Origin: Elephas maximus indicus | Taxonomy: Eukaryota > Chordata > Mammalia > Proboscidea > Elephantidae | Length of the DNA stretch: 64,000 bases | Direction: 5' to 3' | Assembly: GCF_024166365.1 (NCBI RefSeq) | Contig: NC_064827.1 | Location: 15,231,001-15,295,000, forward strand | Part shown: positions 35,400 to 50,500 of the stretch, in pieces | How the letters are laid out: each line of letters starts with the position of its first letter | Numbering within the stretch: position 1 is the stretch's first letter | Translations under genes and position numbers: made by a program | The notes under the pieces: generated by a model | Told to the model about the DNA's origin: nothing | Seen by the model: the letters and a program-made list of their open reading frames with translations, nothing else | Databases searched by the model: none

Positions 35400-35640
35400 A
35401 ACATTCACACACACACACACAGATATATATATATACATACACACACACATATATTGAAGTCCAGGTGGTGCAGTAGTTAAGAGCTCAGCAGTTCTATTCT
35501 GTCCTATAGGGTCTCTAGGAGCTGGAACTGACTCGATGACAATGGGATATATATAAATTTGTGTGTGTGTGTATATATACACACACACACAAATATTTAT
35601 ATATGACAACAGGTTACATATATATATATATATAATCTTA
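35400..35640. repeat. CA/TA/TG microsatellites around a SINE fragment
   Basis: Alternating CA, TA and TG runs sit at 35,405-35,455 and 35,545-35,630. Positions 35,557-35,594 form a perfect 38-bp palindrome of GT, AT and AC repeats with ATTT and AAAT ends. Confidence 0.9.
35455..35545 (+). mobile_element. Deleted SINE within microsatellites
   Basis: Plus-strand SINE head ('gtggtgcagtagttaagagc') joined to its tail ('ctggaactgactcgatgaca'). The middle is missing. Confidence 0.8.
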
Positions 35641-36330
35641 ATTCAACAAGATAAAGAGACCCATACTGATTGAACTGCACTTTCCTGCCCTCCTTCCTAA
35701 CTTAGCAAATTATCCCATTTAAAATTGCATGTCATGCTGGCATTCTTAGATGCAAATCCTCTAGGGGTTCCTGGGGCAAACTAGTCACAATTTTGGTAAT
35801 AGACAATCATCTAGAATCTATGACCCAAAGAACTAGGGTTTCATCCTAGGCCACTTAGGACAGTCCCTGTATGTGTTTGTTCTCGAGACTGAGGCTAAGA
35901 CCCGTTCTCCGGGATGGACTGGCAGGAATTTTCTGAGGAAGCTTTGAACTGACTTGGAAACACGCCTGCACATTTTCTGGCTCCTATGAATTTTAACATT
36001 TATGCAACACAGACTGATCAATGGCCAACAGCATAATCCACTGTCCCATCAGACCTCAATTATGAAGTTGTGTACTTAGACTTCACTTACAAGTTCAAAG
36101 GTAAAATTACTGAGAAATTGAAGTCAATGACAACAGGGCATTTAATCTAATGCAAGGTCCGCCTAAGCACTGGGCCTATTCCACTGTACAGGTCTCCCTC
36201 CCATAAAGCCAACCCTATATATCATCCCAATTATGGGGACTGTCTCAGACATGTTTTCAACTGAAATGCTGAGCTGAGGGCCCACACAGAAAAAAAAAAA
36301 AAAAACAGAGTACATGTTTAATATATATTG
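35641..36330. other. Intergenic, no recognised feature
   Basis: Single-copy looking sequence with a poly-A run near 36,290. No coding signature. Confidence 0.45.
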
Positions 36331-36492
36331 GGAAACCCTGGTGGCATAGTGGTTAAGAGCTACATCTGCTAACCACAAGGTCAGAAGTTCGAATCACCCA
36401 GATGCTCCTTGGAAATCACATGGGGCAGTTCTACCCTGTCCTATAGGGTCTCTATGAGTTGGAATTGACTCGACGGCAGTGGGTTTGGTTTG
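36331..36492 (+). mobile_element. Afrotherian SINE, well preserved
   Basis: Full-length plus-strand SINE from 'ggaaaccctggtggcatagt' to 'actcgacggcagtgggttt'. TAATATATATTG before and TAATATATTG after suggest its target-site duplication. Confidence 0.93.
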
Positions 36493-36511
36493 GTAATATA
36501 TTGAGTTCTTA

Positions 36512-36826
36512 TTGTGGTGGTTTAGTGGTAGAATTCTCGCCTTCCATACGGGAGTTCAGAGTTCAGTCCTGGCCAATGCACTTCATGTGAAGTCTCTACC
36601 TGTATGCCAGTGGAGGGTCTGTCAGTGGAGGCTTGCATATTGTTATGATACTGAACAAGTTTAAGCAGACAAGGAAGAAAGGCCTGGCAATATACTTCCA
36701 AAAATCAGCCAGTGGAAACCCTATGGATTGCAATGGTCTGATCTGAATCTAATCACGGAGATGGCACAGGACCAGGCAGTATTTTGTTCTGTTGTGCATG
36801 GGGTCACCATGAGTCAGGAGGAACAG
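36512..36826 (+). mobile_element. Composite SINE: tRNA-Gly head, RTE body and tail
   Basis: The first roughly 70 bases ('gtggtggtttagtggtagaa', 'ttctcgcc', ending 'ggccaatgca') are clearly derived from tRNA-Gly. The anticodon position reads TCC, but stem pairs are lost. The next part ('gaggcttgcatattg', 'ggaagaaaggcctggcaata', 'cagccagtggaaaccctatg') resembles the RTE 5' region. The last part ('ggcacaggaccaggcagtat', 'tgtgcatggggtcaccatga') is the RTE 3' tail. This differs from the common SINE of the window and looks like a tRNA-Gly-headed, RTE-bodied element. It sits directly between a SINE and the ERV remnant. Confidence 0.8.
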
Positions 36827-37205
36827 CAGACATTATCTCCACCACCAAGGACTTGAAGGATGCAGAGGTGGTGATTCCCACCACATTCCCATTCAGCTCT
36901 GTTTGGCCTGTGCAGAAAAAAATACCCTGATGTGGTTTCATTGCTTAAGCAAATTAACACATCTCCTGGCACCTGGTACATAGTGATTGATCTGGCAAAT
37001 GTTTTTATCTCAATACCTGTTAGTAAAGATACTGGTCCATTACATGATGACATGCTGATTGGACCTAGTGAACAAGAAGTAGCAACCACTCTAGACTTAT
37101 TGCTGAGGCATTTACATGTAAGAGGAGGGAAATAAATCTGACAAAAATTCAAGGTCCTTCAAATTCAGTGAAATTTCTAGGTGTACCATGATATGGGAGG
37201 AGTTG

Positions 37206-37412
37206 GGAGGAGCCCTTGGATGGCACAGATGGTTAAGCACTGGAGTACTAACCAAAAGGTCGGGGGTTCAAACCCACACCCAGTGGTACCTTGGAAGTAA
37301 AGCCTGGCAACTGGAATGGTCACAGCCTTAAAAACACCATGGAATACAGTTCTACTGTGTATACTTGATGTCACCATGAGTCAGAATCTACTCCATGGCA
37401 ACTAGCGACAAA
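37206..37412 (+). mobile_element. SINE inserted in ERV pol
   Basis: Plus-strand, diverged SINE ('cccttggatggcacagatgg' to 'gagtcagaatctactccatg') that splits the RT-region remnant. Pol-like reading resumes after it at about 37,418. Confidence 0.82.
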
Positions 37413-37842
37413 AACAGTTGTGTGGGGCATGTCAATATATCCTCTCTAAGGTGAAGGGTAAGTTGTTGTTTTTGGCTCCTAAAAAGGAAGAATACCTAGG
37501 GAGCTGCTTTGGTACTTGGAGGGAAAATATTCCTCATTTGGATGTGCTACTCTGGCACCAAGTGGCCCAAAAAGCTGCTAGTTTTGGGTGGGGCCAAGAA
37601 TAAAAGAGGGCTCTGCAACAGGCCCAGGCTACTGTGCTCCCACGTGGGCCATGTGATCCAGCAGACCCAAACATGCTTGAAGAGTCAGTGACAGATAGAG
37701 GTGGTACTCGGAACCCTTGGCAGGCCTCCATGTGTGAGTCATATCACACACCCTTAGGATTTTGGAATATAGCCCTGTCACCCTCTAAAGAAAACTAGTC
37801 TTCTTTTGAGAAACGGCTTCTGGCTTACTATTTCATTTTACA

Positions 37843-38400
37843 GCAGTCAGGAAATCAAATGACATATTGCCTTGAGAAAATCTGCTGCAAAAGACCTCTT
37901 TAAAGTGTTCAAAAGCCAAGATGTCACTTTGAGGACTGAGGTGTGTCTGACCCAAGCCTTGGTGTTTTCAATCACCTCTTGTGCACGCAAGAGCTAGAAA
38001 ATGAATAAGGAAGACTGAAGAAGATTGATGCCTTTGGATTATGGTGTTGGGGGAGAATGTTGAATATACCATGGACTGCCAGAAGAACAAACAAATGTGT
38101 CTTGGAAGAAGTACAGCCAGAATGCTCCTTAAAAGCAAGAATGGCGAGACTTTGTCTCACATACTTTGGACATGTTATGAAGAGGGACCAGTCCCTAAAG
38201 AAGGACATAATGCTTGGTAAAGTAGACAGTCAGCAAAAAAGAAGGAGACCATCAATGAGATAGACTGACACACTGGCTGCAACAGTGGCCTCAAGCATAA
38301 CAAAGATTGTGAGGATGGCGCAGGACCAGGCAGTGTTTCGTGCTGTTGTACATAGGGTCTCTGTGAGTTGGAGCTGACTCAACAGCACCTAATAACAACA
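37843..38400 (+). mobile_element. RTE 3' fragment inserted in ERV pol
   Basis: About 560 bases of RTE 3' sequence, from 'gtcaggaaatcaaatgac' through ILNIPW-type text (NIPWTARRTNKCVLEE at 38,060-38,107), to the 3' tail 'caacagcacctaataacaac'. It is 5'-truncated. Confidence 0.88.
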
Positions 38401-40229
38401 ACTGGGTGTTCGTAGAGACTGAACACTTAACTATGGGCCACCAAGTTATCATACAACCTGAGCCACACATCATGAATTTGGTGTTTTATGACCCACCAAG
38501 CAGTAAATTTGGACATGCACAGCAGCACTCCATCATCAGATAGAAGTGGTATGTGTGAGCTCCGGCTTGAGCAGGTCCTGAAGGCGCAAGTAAATTACAG
38601 GAGTAATTGGCCCAAATGCTGTGGTTACCTTCTCCCTATTCCTGCTATGTTACCTTCTCCCTCCCATTGTGCACCAGTGGCCTCATGGGGAGATTCTTAT
38701 GATCAGTTGGCTAAAGAAGATAAAACCAGGCCCTGATGTACAAATGGTGCTGTGTGATAGGCAGGCACTACCTGAAGATGGACAGCTACAGTGCTACAGC
38801 CCTTTTCTGGGACATGCCTGAACCACAGTGGTGAAGGGAAAGCCTCCTAGGGAGGAGAACGTTAAACAGTGCAGCCAGTTGTTCGCTTTACTTGAAAGAA
38901 GCAATGGTCAGAAGTGCTAACATATAACAGTTCATGTCCTGTGGTAGGCGGTTTGGCTAAATGCTCAGAAATGTAGAAGGATCATGATGGAAAATTGCTA
39001 ACAAGGAGGCCTGGGAAAGAAGTATGTGGTTAGATCTCTCTAAATGGGCAAAAGCATGAATGTATTTGTGTGCCATGTGAGAGGAATTTAATAATCAAAT
39101 GTATAGGGTGACAAGTTCTGTGGATAACAGTCAACCTCTTTCCAAAGTTACTCCTATCATTGCCCAATGGGCTCAAGAACAAAGTGGCCTTGGTGGCAGG
39201 GATGGAGGTTACGCATGGGCTCAGCAACATGGACTTCCACTCAACAAGGCTGACCTGCTTATAGCCACTGCTGAGCACCCAATGTGCCAGCATCAAGGAA
39301 CAAGACTGAGTTTCCGATATGGCACCATTCCCCAGGGTGATCATCCAGCCAGGGAAGGGGCAGCGTTTGGTTCTTGCTAGAATAGACACTCTGAATATAG
39401 ATTTACCTCCCCTGCATGCACTTCTTCTGCCAAAAGTACCATCTGAGGACTTACAGAGGACCTTAATAGTCATCATAGTATTGGCACAGTATTGCCTCTG
39501 ATCAAGGAACTCACTTCACAGAAAATAAAGTGTGGAAACTGGCCCATTATGATGAGATTCACTAGTCTTACCATGTTTCCCATCACCCTGAAGCTAGCTT
39601 GATAAAACAGTGCACTGGTCTGTTGAAGACTGAATTACATTAACAGCTAGTTTGCAATACCTTGCAGAGCTGGGGTAATGTTCTCCAGGAAGCTGTATAT
39701 GTTCTAAATCAGTGTCCAATATATGGTGCTGTTTCTCCTATAGCCAAGACTCATGGGGTCCAGGAATCAAGGGCTAGAGATGACAGCAACACCACTCACT
39801 ATTAATTCTAGTTATTCATTAGCAAAATTTTTGCTTCTTGTCCCTGGAGCTTATATTCTGCTGGTCTAGAAGATATTATCCAAAAGCGAGGAATACTTCC
39901 ACCCAGAGACACTTCAATGTTCCCATTGAACTGAAAATTAAGACTAATATCCAGTCATTTTGAGGTCTTCAAGCCTCCGAATCAACACACAAAGAAGGAA
40001 TTAACTATACTGGCTGAGGTGATTGATTCTGATTACCAAGGGGGAAATGGGACCACTACTACACAATGAACACAAATCACAGTCATGGAAAGACTACCAA
40101 GGGAAAAATGCAAACACTAATAATGATTTTTCATGCACTAGTAATGAGTGACTTGGACATCAGTGAATGCGTCATTGAGGGCATACTTAAATCTTAGATG
40201 AGAGATAATTAGGCTTCTTGTGCACATAT

Positions 40230-43951
<3,722 letters not shown>

Positions 43952-43963
43952 TTGTGCATATAT

Positions 43964-44804
43964 TTTTTTTTTTCTGTTGCAACCTACTGTACAACATAAT
44001 CAAGCTATGTAATCAGCTAATTTCCCTCGTTGGGAAGGATGTGGCTCCCTAAATGATGGCTGCTTCTTGGACAGTGTTGCCTTCAGTTCCTGTGGCAAAT
44101 TAGGAGTGAATTGCAACATTATATTTAAGACTTCCATATCTTTGTTGATGGAGGGTGAAATAATTTTTGTTGAGGTTATTAAAAGGGCATGCAAGAGGGA
44201 AGGAATGAAAAAGTATTCATGTCAAAGAGAATCGGAAAAATTAGAAAACAGTGACTCAATATAGCTAGACCTGGAAACAAAATCACCAAATGTCCTATTA
44301 TGTAAACAACCAAGCTTACTTACAGTTGGGCTGTACAAAGTACTACAGTATTACCAAGGTTACCTTTTACTCTACTCTGCCCTATCTGTCCTCTCTCCCC
44401 ATGACCCTCTTAACACTTACATGGTCGCACTTTTAACTCTCCCTGAAATGATTTTGGTAGGTTAATTTCAATTACACTATGTACTGTAGCAATGAAGAAA
44501 TTTACTTTACAATCATGTTTCTTCTATGGAAATAGATATTTGGAGACATATCTATATCCATACCCATATCTATATCCATATCTGTATTTGGTGTTTTTAC
44601 ATAATTTTTTTCTTAATCTTAGATTGTTAGCTTTAAGGGTAGAAGCATTTAGTTTCCTCTGCATCCAAGAAAGATAATGCACAAAGACAACATGTTAGAG
44701 TAGACAAAGGAAATAAATACCTCATATGGCACATATTGTAAATGAGCTAAATATTTTAAAATAACTGTTATTTCTATCATTTCTAATTGTACTTTTCTCT
44801 AGTT
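43964..44804. other. Unclassified sequence with a 64-codon frame
   Basis: No known repeat recognised. The minus strand 44,194-44,000 has an open frame (KDMEVLNIMLQFTPNLPQEL) that reads like protein, but I cannot assign it and it is short. It could be a decayed exon or part of the ERV. A 'atatccatacccatatc' run near 44,550 is a minor simple repeat. Confidence 0.45.
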
Positions 44805-47445
44805 GTTGGTGTTGGTGTTAGATGCCATCAAGTTGTTTTTGGTTCCAACCCATTGCAACTCTTTGTGCAAAGAAACAGTGCTGCTTTTGTGCCATTCTCA
44901 CAATCATTGCTATGTTTGAGCCCATTGTTGCAGCCATTGTGTGAATATATCTTATTGAAAGTCTTCCCTCTCTTTTGCTGACCCTCTATGTTATCATGCC
45001 TGATGTCCTTCTCCAAGGACACGTCGCTCCTGATAACATGTCCAAAGTATATGAAATGAAGTTTCCACATCCTTACTTCTAAGGAGCATTCCAGCTGTAC
45101 TTCTTCCAAGACAGTTTTGTTCATTTTTCTGGCAGTCCATAGAGAAAGAAAAAAAGGTTGTTTTTTTTTTTTATAGTCAATATTCTTCGCCAACACCATA
45201 ACTCAAATGTATCAATTCTTCTTAGGTCTTTCTTATCCATCATACAGCATTTGCATGCAAATGAGATGACTGAGAATACCATGGCTTGGGTGAAGCATAC
45301 CTTTTTCCTCGAGGTGACATCTCTGTTGTTGAACACTTTGGAGAGGTCTTTTTTAGCAGATTAGCACAATGAAGTACATCATTTGATTTCTTGACTACTG
45401 CTTCCATGGATGTTGTTTGTGGATTTAAGTAAAATGAAATCCTGACAACCACAATGTTTTCTCCATTTATCACGACGTCGCTTATTAGTCTAGTTGTGAG
45501 GACTTTTGTTATCTTTAAGTTGATATGTAAGTCATACTGAAGGCTGTAGTCTTTGATATTCATCAGTTAGTGCTTCGAATCTTCTTCACGTTCAGGAAGC
45601 AAGGTTGTGTGTCACAATCCTGCATTTTGCAGGTTCTTAATGAGTCTTCCTCCAATCTTGATGCTGCTTTCTGCTTCATATAGTACACCTTCTCAGATTA
45701 TTTGCTCAGCATACATATTGAATCAGTATGGTGAAATAATACAACACTGATGCAAACATCTCCTTATTTGAAACCACACGGTATTTCCTTGTTTTGTTCC
45801 AACAACTGCCTCTTGGTCTATGAACAGGGTCAGCAGGAGCTCAATTAAGTGTTCTGCAAATCTCATTCTTCACAACGTTATCCATAATTTGTTATGATCC
45901 ACACAATTGACTGCCTTTCCACAGCCAATAAAACACAGGTAAACATCTTTCTGGTATTCTCTACTTTCAGACAGGATCCATCTGACATCAGCTATGATAT
46001 CCTTTGTTCCACGTCCTCTTCTGAAAAGCTTGAATTTCTGGCAGTTCCCTGTTGGTGTATTCCTACAACCATTTTTGAATAATCTTCTGCAAAATTTTTA
46101 TTGTGTGTGATTTAATGATACTATTCAATAATTTCTGCATTCTGTTGGGTCACCTTTTTTGCAATGGGCACAAATATACATTTCTTCCAGTGGGTAGACC
46201 AGGTAGCTGTCTTTCAAATTTCTCAGCATACTTGAGTGAGCAATTCTAGGGTGTATCTGTTTGTTGAAACACCTCAATTGATATTCCACCGATTCCTGGA
46301 GGCCTGTTTTTTACCAATGCCTTCAGTGCAGCTTGGACTTCTTCCTTCAATACTATTTGTTCTTCATCACATGCTACCTTCTAAAATGGTTGAATGCAGA
46401 CTATTCTTTTTGTTACAGTGACTTTGCATACTCCTTCAGTCTTCCATTGGTGCTTCCTTTTTGCCCATGCCATCCTTCAAAATTGCAATTTGAGGCTTGA
46501 ATTTTTTATTCAGTTCTTTCTGCTTGAAAAATGCTAAGTGTGTTCTTCCTTTTTGGTTTTCTAACTCCAGTCTCTGCACATTTCATTATAATATTCTACT
46601 TTGCCTTCTCAACCTATCCTTTGAAATCTTTTGTTCAGCTCTTTTACATCATCATTTCTTCTATTTGTTTTAGCTATTCTGTATTCAAGAACAAGTTTCA
46701 GGGACTCTTCTGACATTTATTTTGTTCTTTTATTTTTTTGTCTTTTTTATGGCCTTTTGATTTCTGCTTGTATGACATCCTTGATGTCATCCCACACCTT
46801 GTCTGGTGTTTGGTAATTAGTGTTCAGTATGTCAAATCTATTCTTAAGAAGTTCTCTAAATTCAAGCAGGATGTACCCAAGGTTGTACTTCGGCTCTGGC
46901 AGACTTGTTTTAATTGTCTTCAGCTTCATCTTGAAATTCCATATGAGCAGTTGATCATCTGTTACATGGTTGGTCCCTGGCTTTGTTCTGATGGATGACA
47001 TTTAGCTTCTCCATCATCCCTTTCCACAGATATATTTGATTTGACTCCTGTGTATTCCATCTGGCAAGGTACATGTGTATAGTCAAGATTTATGTTGTTG
47101 AAAGAGGCATTTCCGATGAATAGGTCATCGGACTTGAGCAACATTCAATCTTGTGATCTCCAGTGTCTTTTCCATCACCAAAGCCGTATTTCCAAGTACT
47201 GATCCTTCTTCTTTGTTTCCAACTTTCCCATTACAAACACCAGTTATTATCAATGCATTTTGATTGCATATTTGATCAATTTCAGACTGTAGATGTTGGT
47301 AAAAATTTTCAGTTTCTTCATCTTTGATATTAGTGGTTGTTGTATAAATGTTAATAATAGTTGTATTAGCTAGTTTTCTTTTCAGCTTATGGATATTATC
47401 CTATCACTGACAACATTGTAGTTCAGGATAGAACTTGATTTCTTG
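44805..47445 (-). mobile_element. 5'-truncated RTE next to the right arm
   Basis: The minus-strand RTE has its 3' tail at 44,805 ('ttgttggtgttggtgttaga') and is truncated in the endonuclease region at about 47,445. It is strongly diverged: the RT box near 45,615 is destroyed. It lies directly against the L1 tail that forms the inner end of the right arm. Confidence 0.87.
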
Positions 47446-47454
47446 TTTTTTGTT

Positions 47455-47672
47455 TTTTGGTTTTTTTTTGAACAGCACAGGGGCAAGGACTAGAAGGCAG
47501 GAGGGGACCAAAACGTTCGTAATAGGAAATCCAAAGTCAAGAAGGGAGAATGTTGACATGTTGTGGGTTTGTTAACCAAAATTATAAAACAATATTTGTA
47601 CTAACTGTTTAATTAGAAGACAGTTTGTTCTGTAACCCTTCATCAAAACTACAATTTAAAAAAAAAAAAATC
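47455..47672 (+). mobile_element. L1 3' UTR end, inner end of right arm
   Basis: Plus-strand L1 tail ending in a poly-A run ('acaatttaaaaaaaaaaaaa') next to 'tcccagtctcataaag'. In the left arm the corresponding L1 tail meets the same MIR text ('ttatgaggctgggatttt'), so the insertion is shared. The 5' side is cut off at 47,455. Confidence 0.85.
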
Positions 47673-47689
47673 CCAGTCTCATAAAGAAG

Positions 47690-47800
47690 TAAACCTATGA
47701 GTGAGGTACTGGCATTATCCTTACTTTACAGATAAGATGACTGAGGCTTAGACGTGTTGTGACTTACCAAAAGTCACACAGCCAAGAAGTGACTGATGGA
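47690..47800 (-). repeat. MIR fragment (right arm)
   Basis: 'gcattatccttactttacag' and 'cttaccaaaagtcacacagc' are MIR-like. It mirrors 20,265-20,540 without the SINE found there. Confidence 0.7.
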
Positions 47801-48054
47801 GCCACGTGTGGAGAACTGTTGGAGGCCAGGATGACCCAAGCAGTGATGCATGTTGGAAAGGGTTATAGCAGAAAATGAGGCAGTCCAGGCACACAGACCC
47901 AGTCCCAAGGGTTGGGAAGCTGAGCAGAGTATTTCTACCTGATGAAGCAGAAAAAAAAAAAGCATTGGAAGTTTCTCAGCAGGGGAGTGACAGGGATAGA
48001 ATTGGTATTTTTGAAAGATCAGTACTGAATTCTCATATCTATTTTCTAGGCAAA

Positions 48055-48265
48055 TAATAACAACTCACTTTTATTGAGCCCTTACTAAGGTTCTGCTCTA
48101 AGACCTCATGTGTATTTGCTCATTTAATCCTCACAACAACCCTATAAGGTAGGTACTGTCATTGCCCCGTTTGACAGATGAGACTACCTAGGCACACAAA
48201 GATGCAAGAACTTGCAAAAAGTCACACAGCCTGCAAGTGTTAGAGCTGGGCATTTAAATTCCCTT
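48055..48265 (-). repeat. MIR element (right arm)
   Basis: Reads 'ttattgagcccttactaagg', 'atttaatcctcacaacaacc', 'agtcacacagcctgcaagtg', a clear MIR in reverse. It mirrors 19,795-19,995. Confidence 0.82.
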
Positions 48266-48602
48266 AGATCCTCCTTCACATGCAATCAAAAAAGCTTGAC
48301 ATATCTGGGGCTTGGATACAAGAACAAGACTACATGTTGGTAACACTGAAGGCTGCAGAAACGGAGTGTTGGTATCTGTTCTGTTCATGACCCAGAAAGA
48401 TTTCATTGTCAAGACAACACTTGGGAATAACTATCCTGAGGACTTTAGTCAAAGTCTACTGAAATTAAAAAAGAAAGAAAGAAACAAAAGTGAATCAAAG
48501 CTATTGAAGAATGAAAATCCACTGGAAAGGAAGCAGATTATCAACTCTGTGCTCAGATTCAAAAGATGAGTAACCACATTTTGTCTTTTGTTCTGTCCCC
48601 AG

Positions 48603-48732
48603 ATAGAAAGGCAACTAATAATGCAGAAAGAAATCAGAGAAAGACAAATGGGCATGCAGATGGCTTGGTCTCATAAATTCCTCTAATATTTTGGAATTTT
48701 TTTGGCATTGCAGCCATCTCTTTAACAGCCGG
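48603..48732 (+). pseudogene. PLGRKT: PLGRKT exon 3-like block, stop and frameshift
   Basis: Preceded by 'ttttgttctgtccccag' and followed by GTATGT. Reads IERQLIMQKEIRERQMGMQ and AWSHKFL, then TAA, then the shared one-base loss. The end ('gccatctctttaacagccgg') encodes the start of the first membrane segment (AISLTAG) in the shifted frame. Confidence 0.88.
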
Positions 48733-49257
48733 GTATGTTTGCTGTTTACTTTAAAATTTTCTTAAATAATTTACTTCTTTTGTTGTGTTTGCTGTTTTCA
48801 TGTTATTATAAAATTGGCCAAGACAGGCTTTTGGTCCACATAGGGTATAGGTAAGCAAAGTAACCCCTCACAGACTTGCTAGAGCTTTGTAAAGCCAGGC
48901 TAGAAATATTTCACTCTGCCTTTAGTTTCTTAGGCTTCTTCTGTCCTTTTCTGCATTTCATAAGTCAGAGAGAGGACTTCTTTGTCACCACAATAGGGCG
49001 AGGCCTCTAAAAGTTTCTCTCTACAGTACCTAAGAAGTAGATATCAGTCATTTTCCATTTTAAACACGAGCCTCGGAGTCAAATAAAGATGAACAAGTCA
49101 TAGACCTTGCCCTTGAGAACTGCAGAATCTGGTGACTGGCCCTGAGGAAGAAAATTCAACTTCTACAGCAACCTCTAAATTATTAAGTAATTTTTGAGAT
49201 GGAGGAAACTCTTCTAAAAAACAGCTTTTTTTTTTTTTCATTGAGTATAGAGATATA

Positions 49258-49421
49258 TGGAGCCCTGTTTGCAAAGTGGTTAAGAGCTCAGACTGCTAAC
49301 TAAAACAGCTGCAGTTCTAATCCACCAGCGATTCCTTGAAAACCCTATGGGGCAGTTGTACTCTGTCCTATAGGGTTCCTGTGAATCAGATTCAGTTCAA
49401 CGGCACACAACAACAACAACA
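49258..49421 (+). mobile_element. Afrotherian SINE in pseudogene intron
   Basis: Plus-strand SINE from 'agccctgtttgcaaagtggt' to 'caacggcacacaacaacaac'. The target-site duplication ATAGAGATATATG lies on both sides. It sits about 45 bases before the exon 4-like block. Confidence 0.92.
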
Positions 49422-49466
49422 TAGAGATATATGTTTGCAGGTTGTTCCTTTTTATTCTTGAAACAG

Positions 49467-49575
49467 AGCAATAAAAAGGAAGAAGCCAGCCTTCCTTTCC
49501 CCATTGTTCCATTAAGCTTTGTTCTCACCTACCAGTATGACTTGGGCTATGGGACACTTCTGCAAAGAAAGAAAG
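49467..49575 (+). pseudogene. PLGRKT: PLGRKT exon 4-like block, frameshifted
   Basis: The acceptor is 'tttattcttgaaacag' and the donor is GTACAT after 'gaaagaaag'. It starts AIKRKKPAFL, then a one-base loss shifts to PIVPLSFVLTYQYDLGYGTLLQR, the second membrane segment and loop of the family. No equivalent exists in the left arm. Confidence 0.9.
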
Positions 49576-49639
49576 GTACATCTCTGATAAATCAGTCTAT
49601 TTCCCAGACCAAAAATCAACTCCTTTTAAGACCTTGACT

Positions 49640-50100
49640 TAAGGAGATTCTGGAAAAAATCCTCTCCCTGGTCCCAATCACCAGCCCTTCTCCTCCCTCA
49701 CAGAGTGGTTTACTGGAGCCAGCTCATGCCAGCTTGTCAGAAGTGACAGCTAAACTTTCAGAGATACTGTAAACTGGTTGTTGACAACAGTGGTTACTAA
49801 ATATTAAATTATATAAACTTGTAATTATAAATTCTTAAGAAATTGTATTAAATTATATTAAAAACAAAGATAATACTCAGAAGTCATGAGTTTCTAATTA
49901 TTTTATTATTGTCTATACTTAGATTATTTATGTCTATTGTATCTGTATGGTAGAACTACAATTACGATATACAGCTACAATACTGTACAGCTACAACTCC
50001 GCCTTCAGGGATGTCCTGTTTGTAGCTTGAAGTTGGTCATGGTGAGAGTACACCATGAAAATCTGAAAATAATACAAATCAGGGCTTGACTTATTGTTTT
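49640..50100. other. Pseudogene intron, no feature seen
   Basis: AT-rich intronic sequence with short direct repeats near 49,970-50,000 ('acagctacaa' twice). Nothing else recognised. Confidence 0.45.
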
Positions 50101-50104
50101 GTTG

Positions 50105-50500
50105 ATTGTCTAGGCCAGGGGTCAGCAAATTACAGCTAGCAGATCAGCCCCCTGTTTTTGAAAATAAAGTTTTATTGGAACACACCCATGAGCATTCCTT
50201 TATGTATTGTCTATGGCTGTTTTCCCACTACAATGACTGAATTGGGTCATTGCAACAGTAAGGCACCCACCACTGCCATCGAGTCGATTCCAACTCATAG
50301 TGACCCTAGAGGACAGAGTAGAACTGCCCTGTGGAGTTTCCAAGGAGCACCTGGCAGATTTGAACCGCCAACCCCTTCGTTAGCAGCCATAGCATTTAGC
50401 CACTATACCACCAGGGTTTCCAAGAGTAAGGCACAGAAAGCCAAAAATATTTACTGTCTGGTCCTTTAAGAAAGTTGGCCAACCCATGGTCTAGACTTAA
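50105..50500. mobile_element. hAT-type nonautonomous DNA transposon, split by a SINE
   Basis: The terminal inverted repeats CAGGGGTCAGCAAATT and AAGTTGGCCAACCCATG bound the element. The 8-bp flanks GTCTAGGC and GTCTAGAC fit the hAT target-site size. The interior ('aaataaagttttattggaac') is that of a common ancient hAT/Charlie-like MER family. A SINE sits in the middle. Confidence 0.8.
50275..50433 (-). mobile_element. Afrotherian SINE inside hAT element
   Basis: Minus-strand SINE ('actgccatcgagtcgattcc' to 'ataccaccagggtttcc') flanked by AGTAAGGCAC on both sides, a 10-bp target-site duplication. Confidence 0.92.

Larger units (their letters stand above)
36827..40215 (+). pseudogene. Endogenous retrovirus pol remnant (ERV-L-like), broken
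   Basis: Decayed pol in plus-strand order. RT lies at 36,932-37,135 (IDLANVFISIP, then HDDMLIGPSEQE, with only about eight residues between, so the middle of RT is deleted). An RT connection-like stretch is at 37,418-37,603. RNase H-like remnants lie to about 39,000. Integrase is at 39,099-39,380, with zinc-ligand positions partly lost, and at 39,490-39,565 (IASDQGTHFT, around a catalytic Asp). The stretch 39,992-40,050 reads ILAEVIDSDYQGG, which resembles a dUTPase motif; dUTPase downstream of integrase is known for ERV-L. It is split by a SINE and an RTE fragment. Many stops are present and no gag, env or LTR was recognised. It is non-functional. Confidence 0.78.

Noticed and set aside
36512..36583. 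Possible functional tRNA-Gly gene
   Set aside because: Anticodon-stem and T-arm pairs are lost and the sequence continues into RTE-like SINE body, so it is a SINE head.
39030..39476. 148-codon open frame on the minus strand
   Set aside because: It is antisense to the ERV integrase remnant, so it is a shadow frame.
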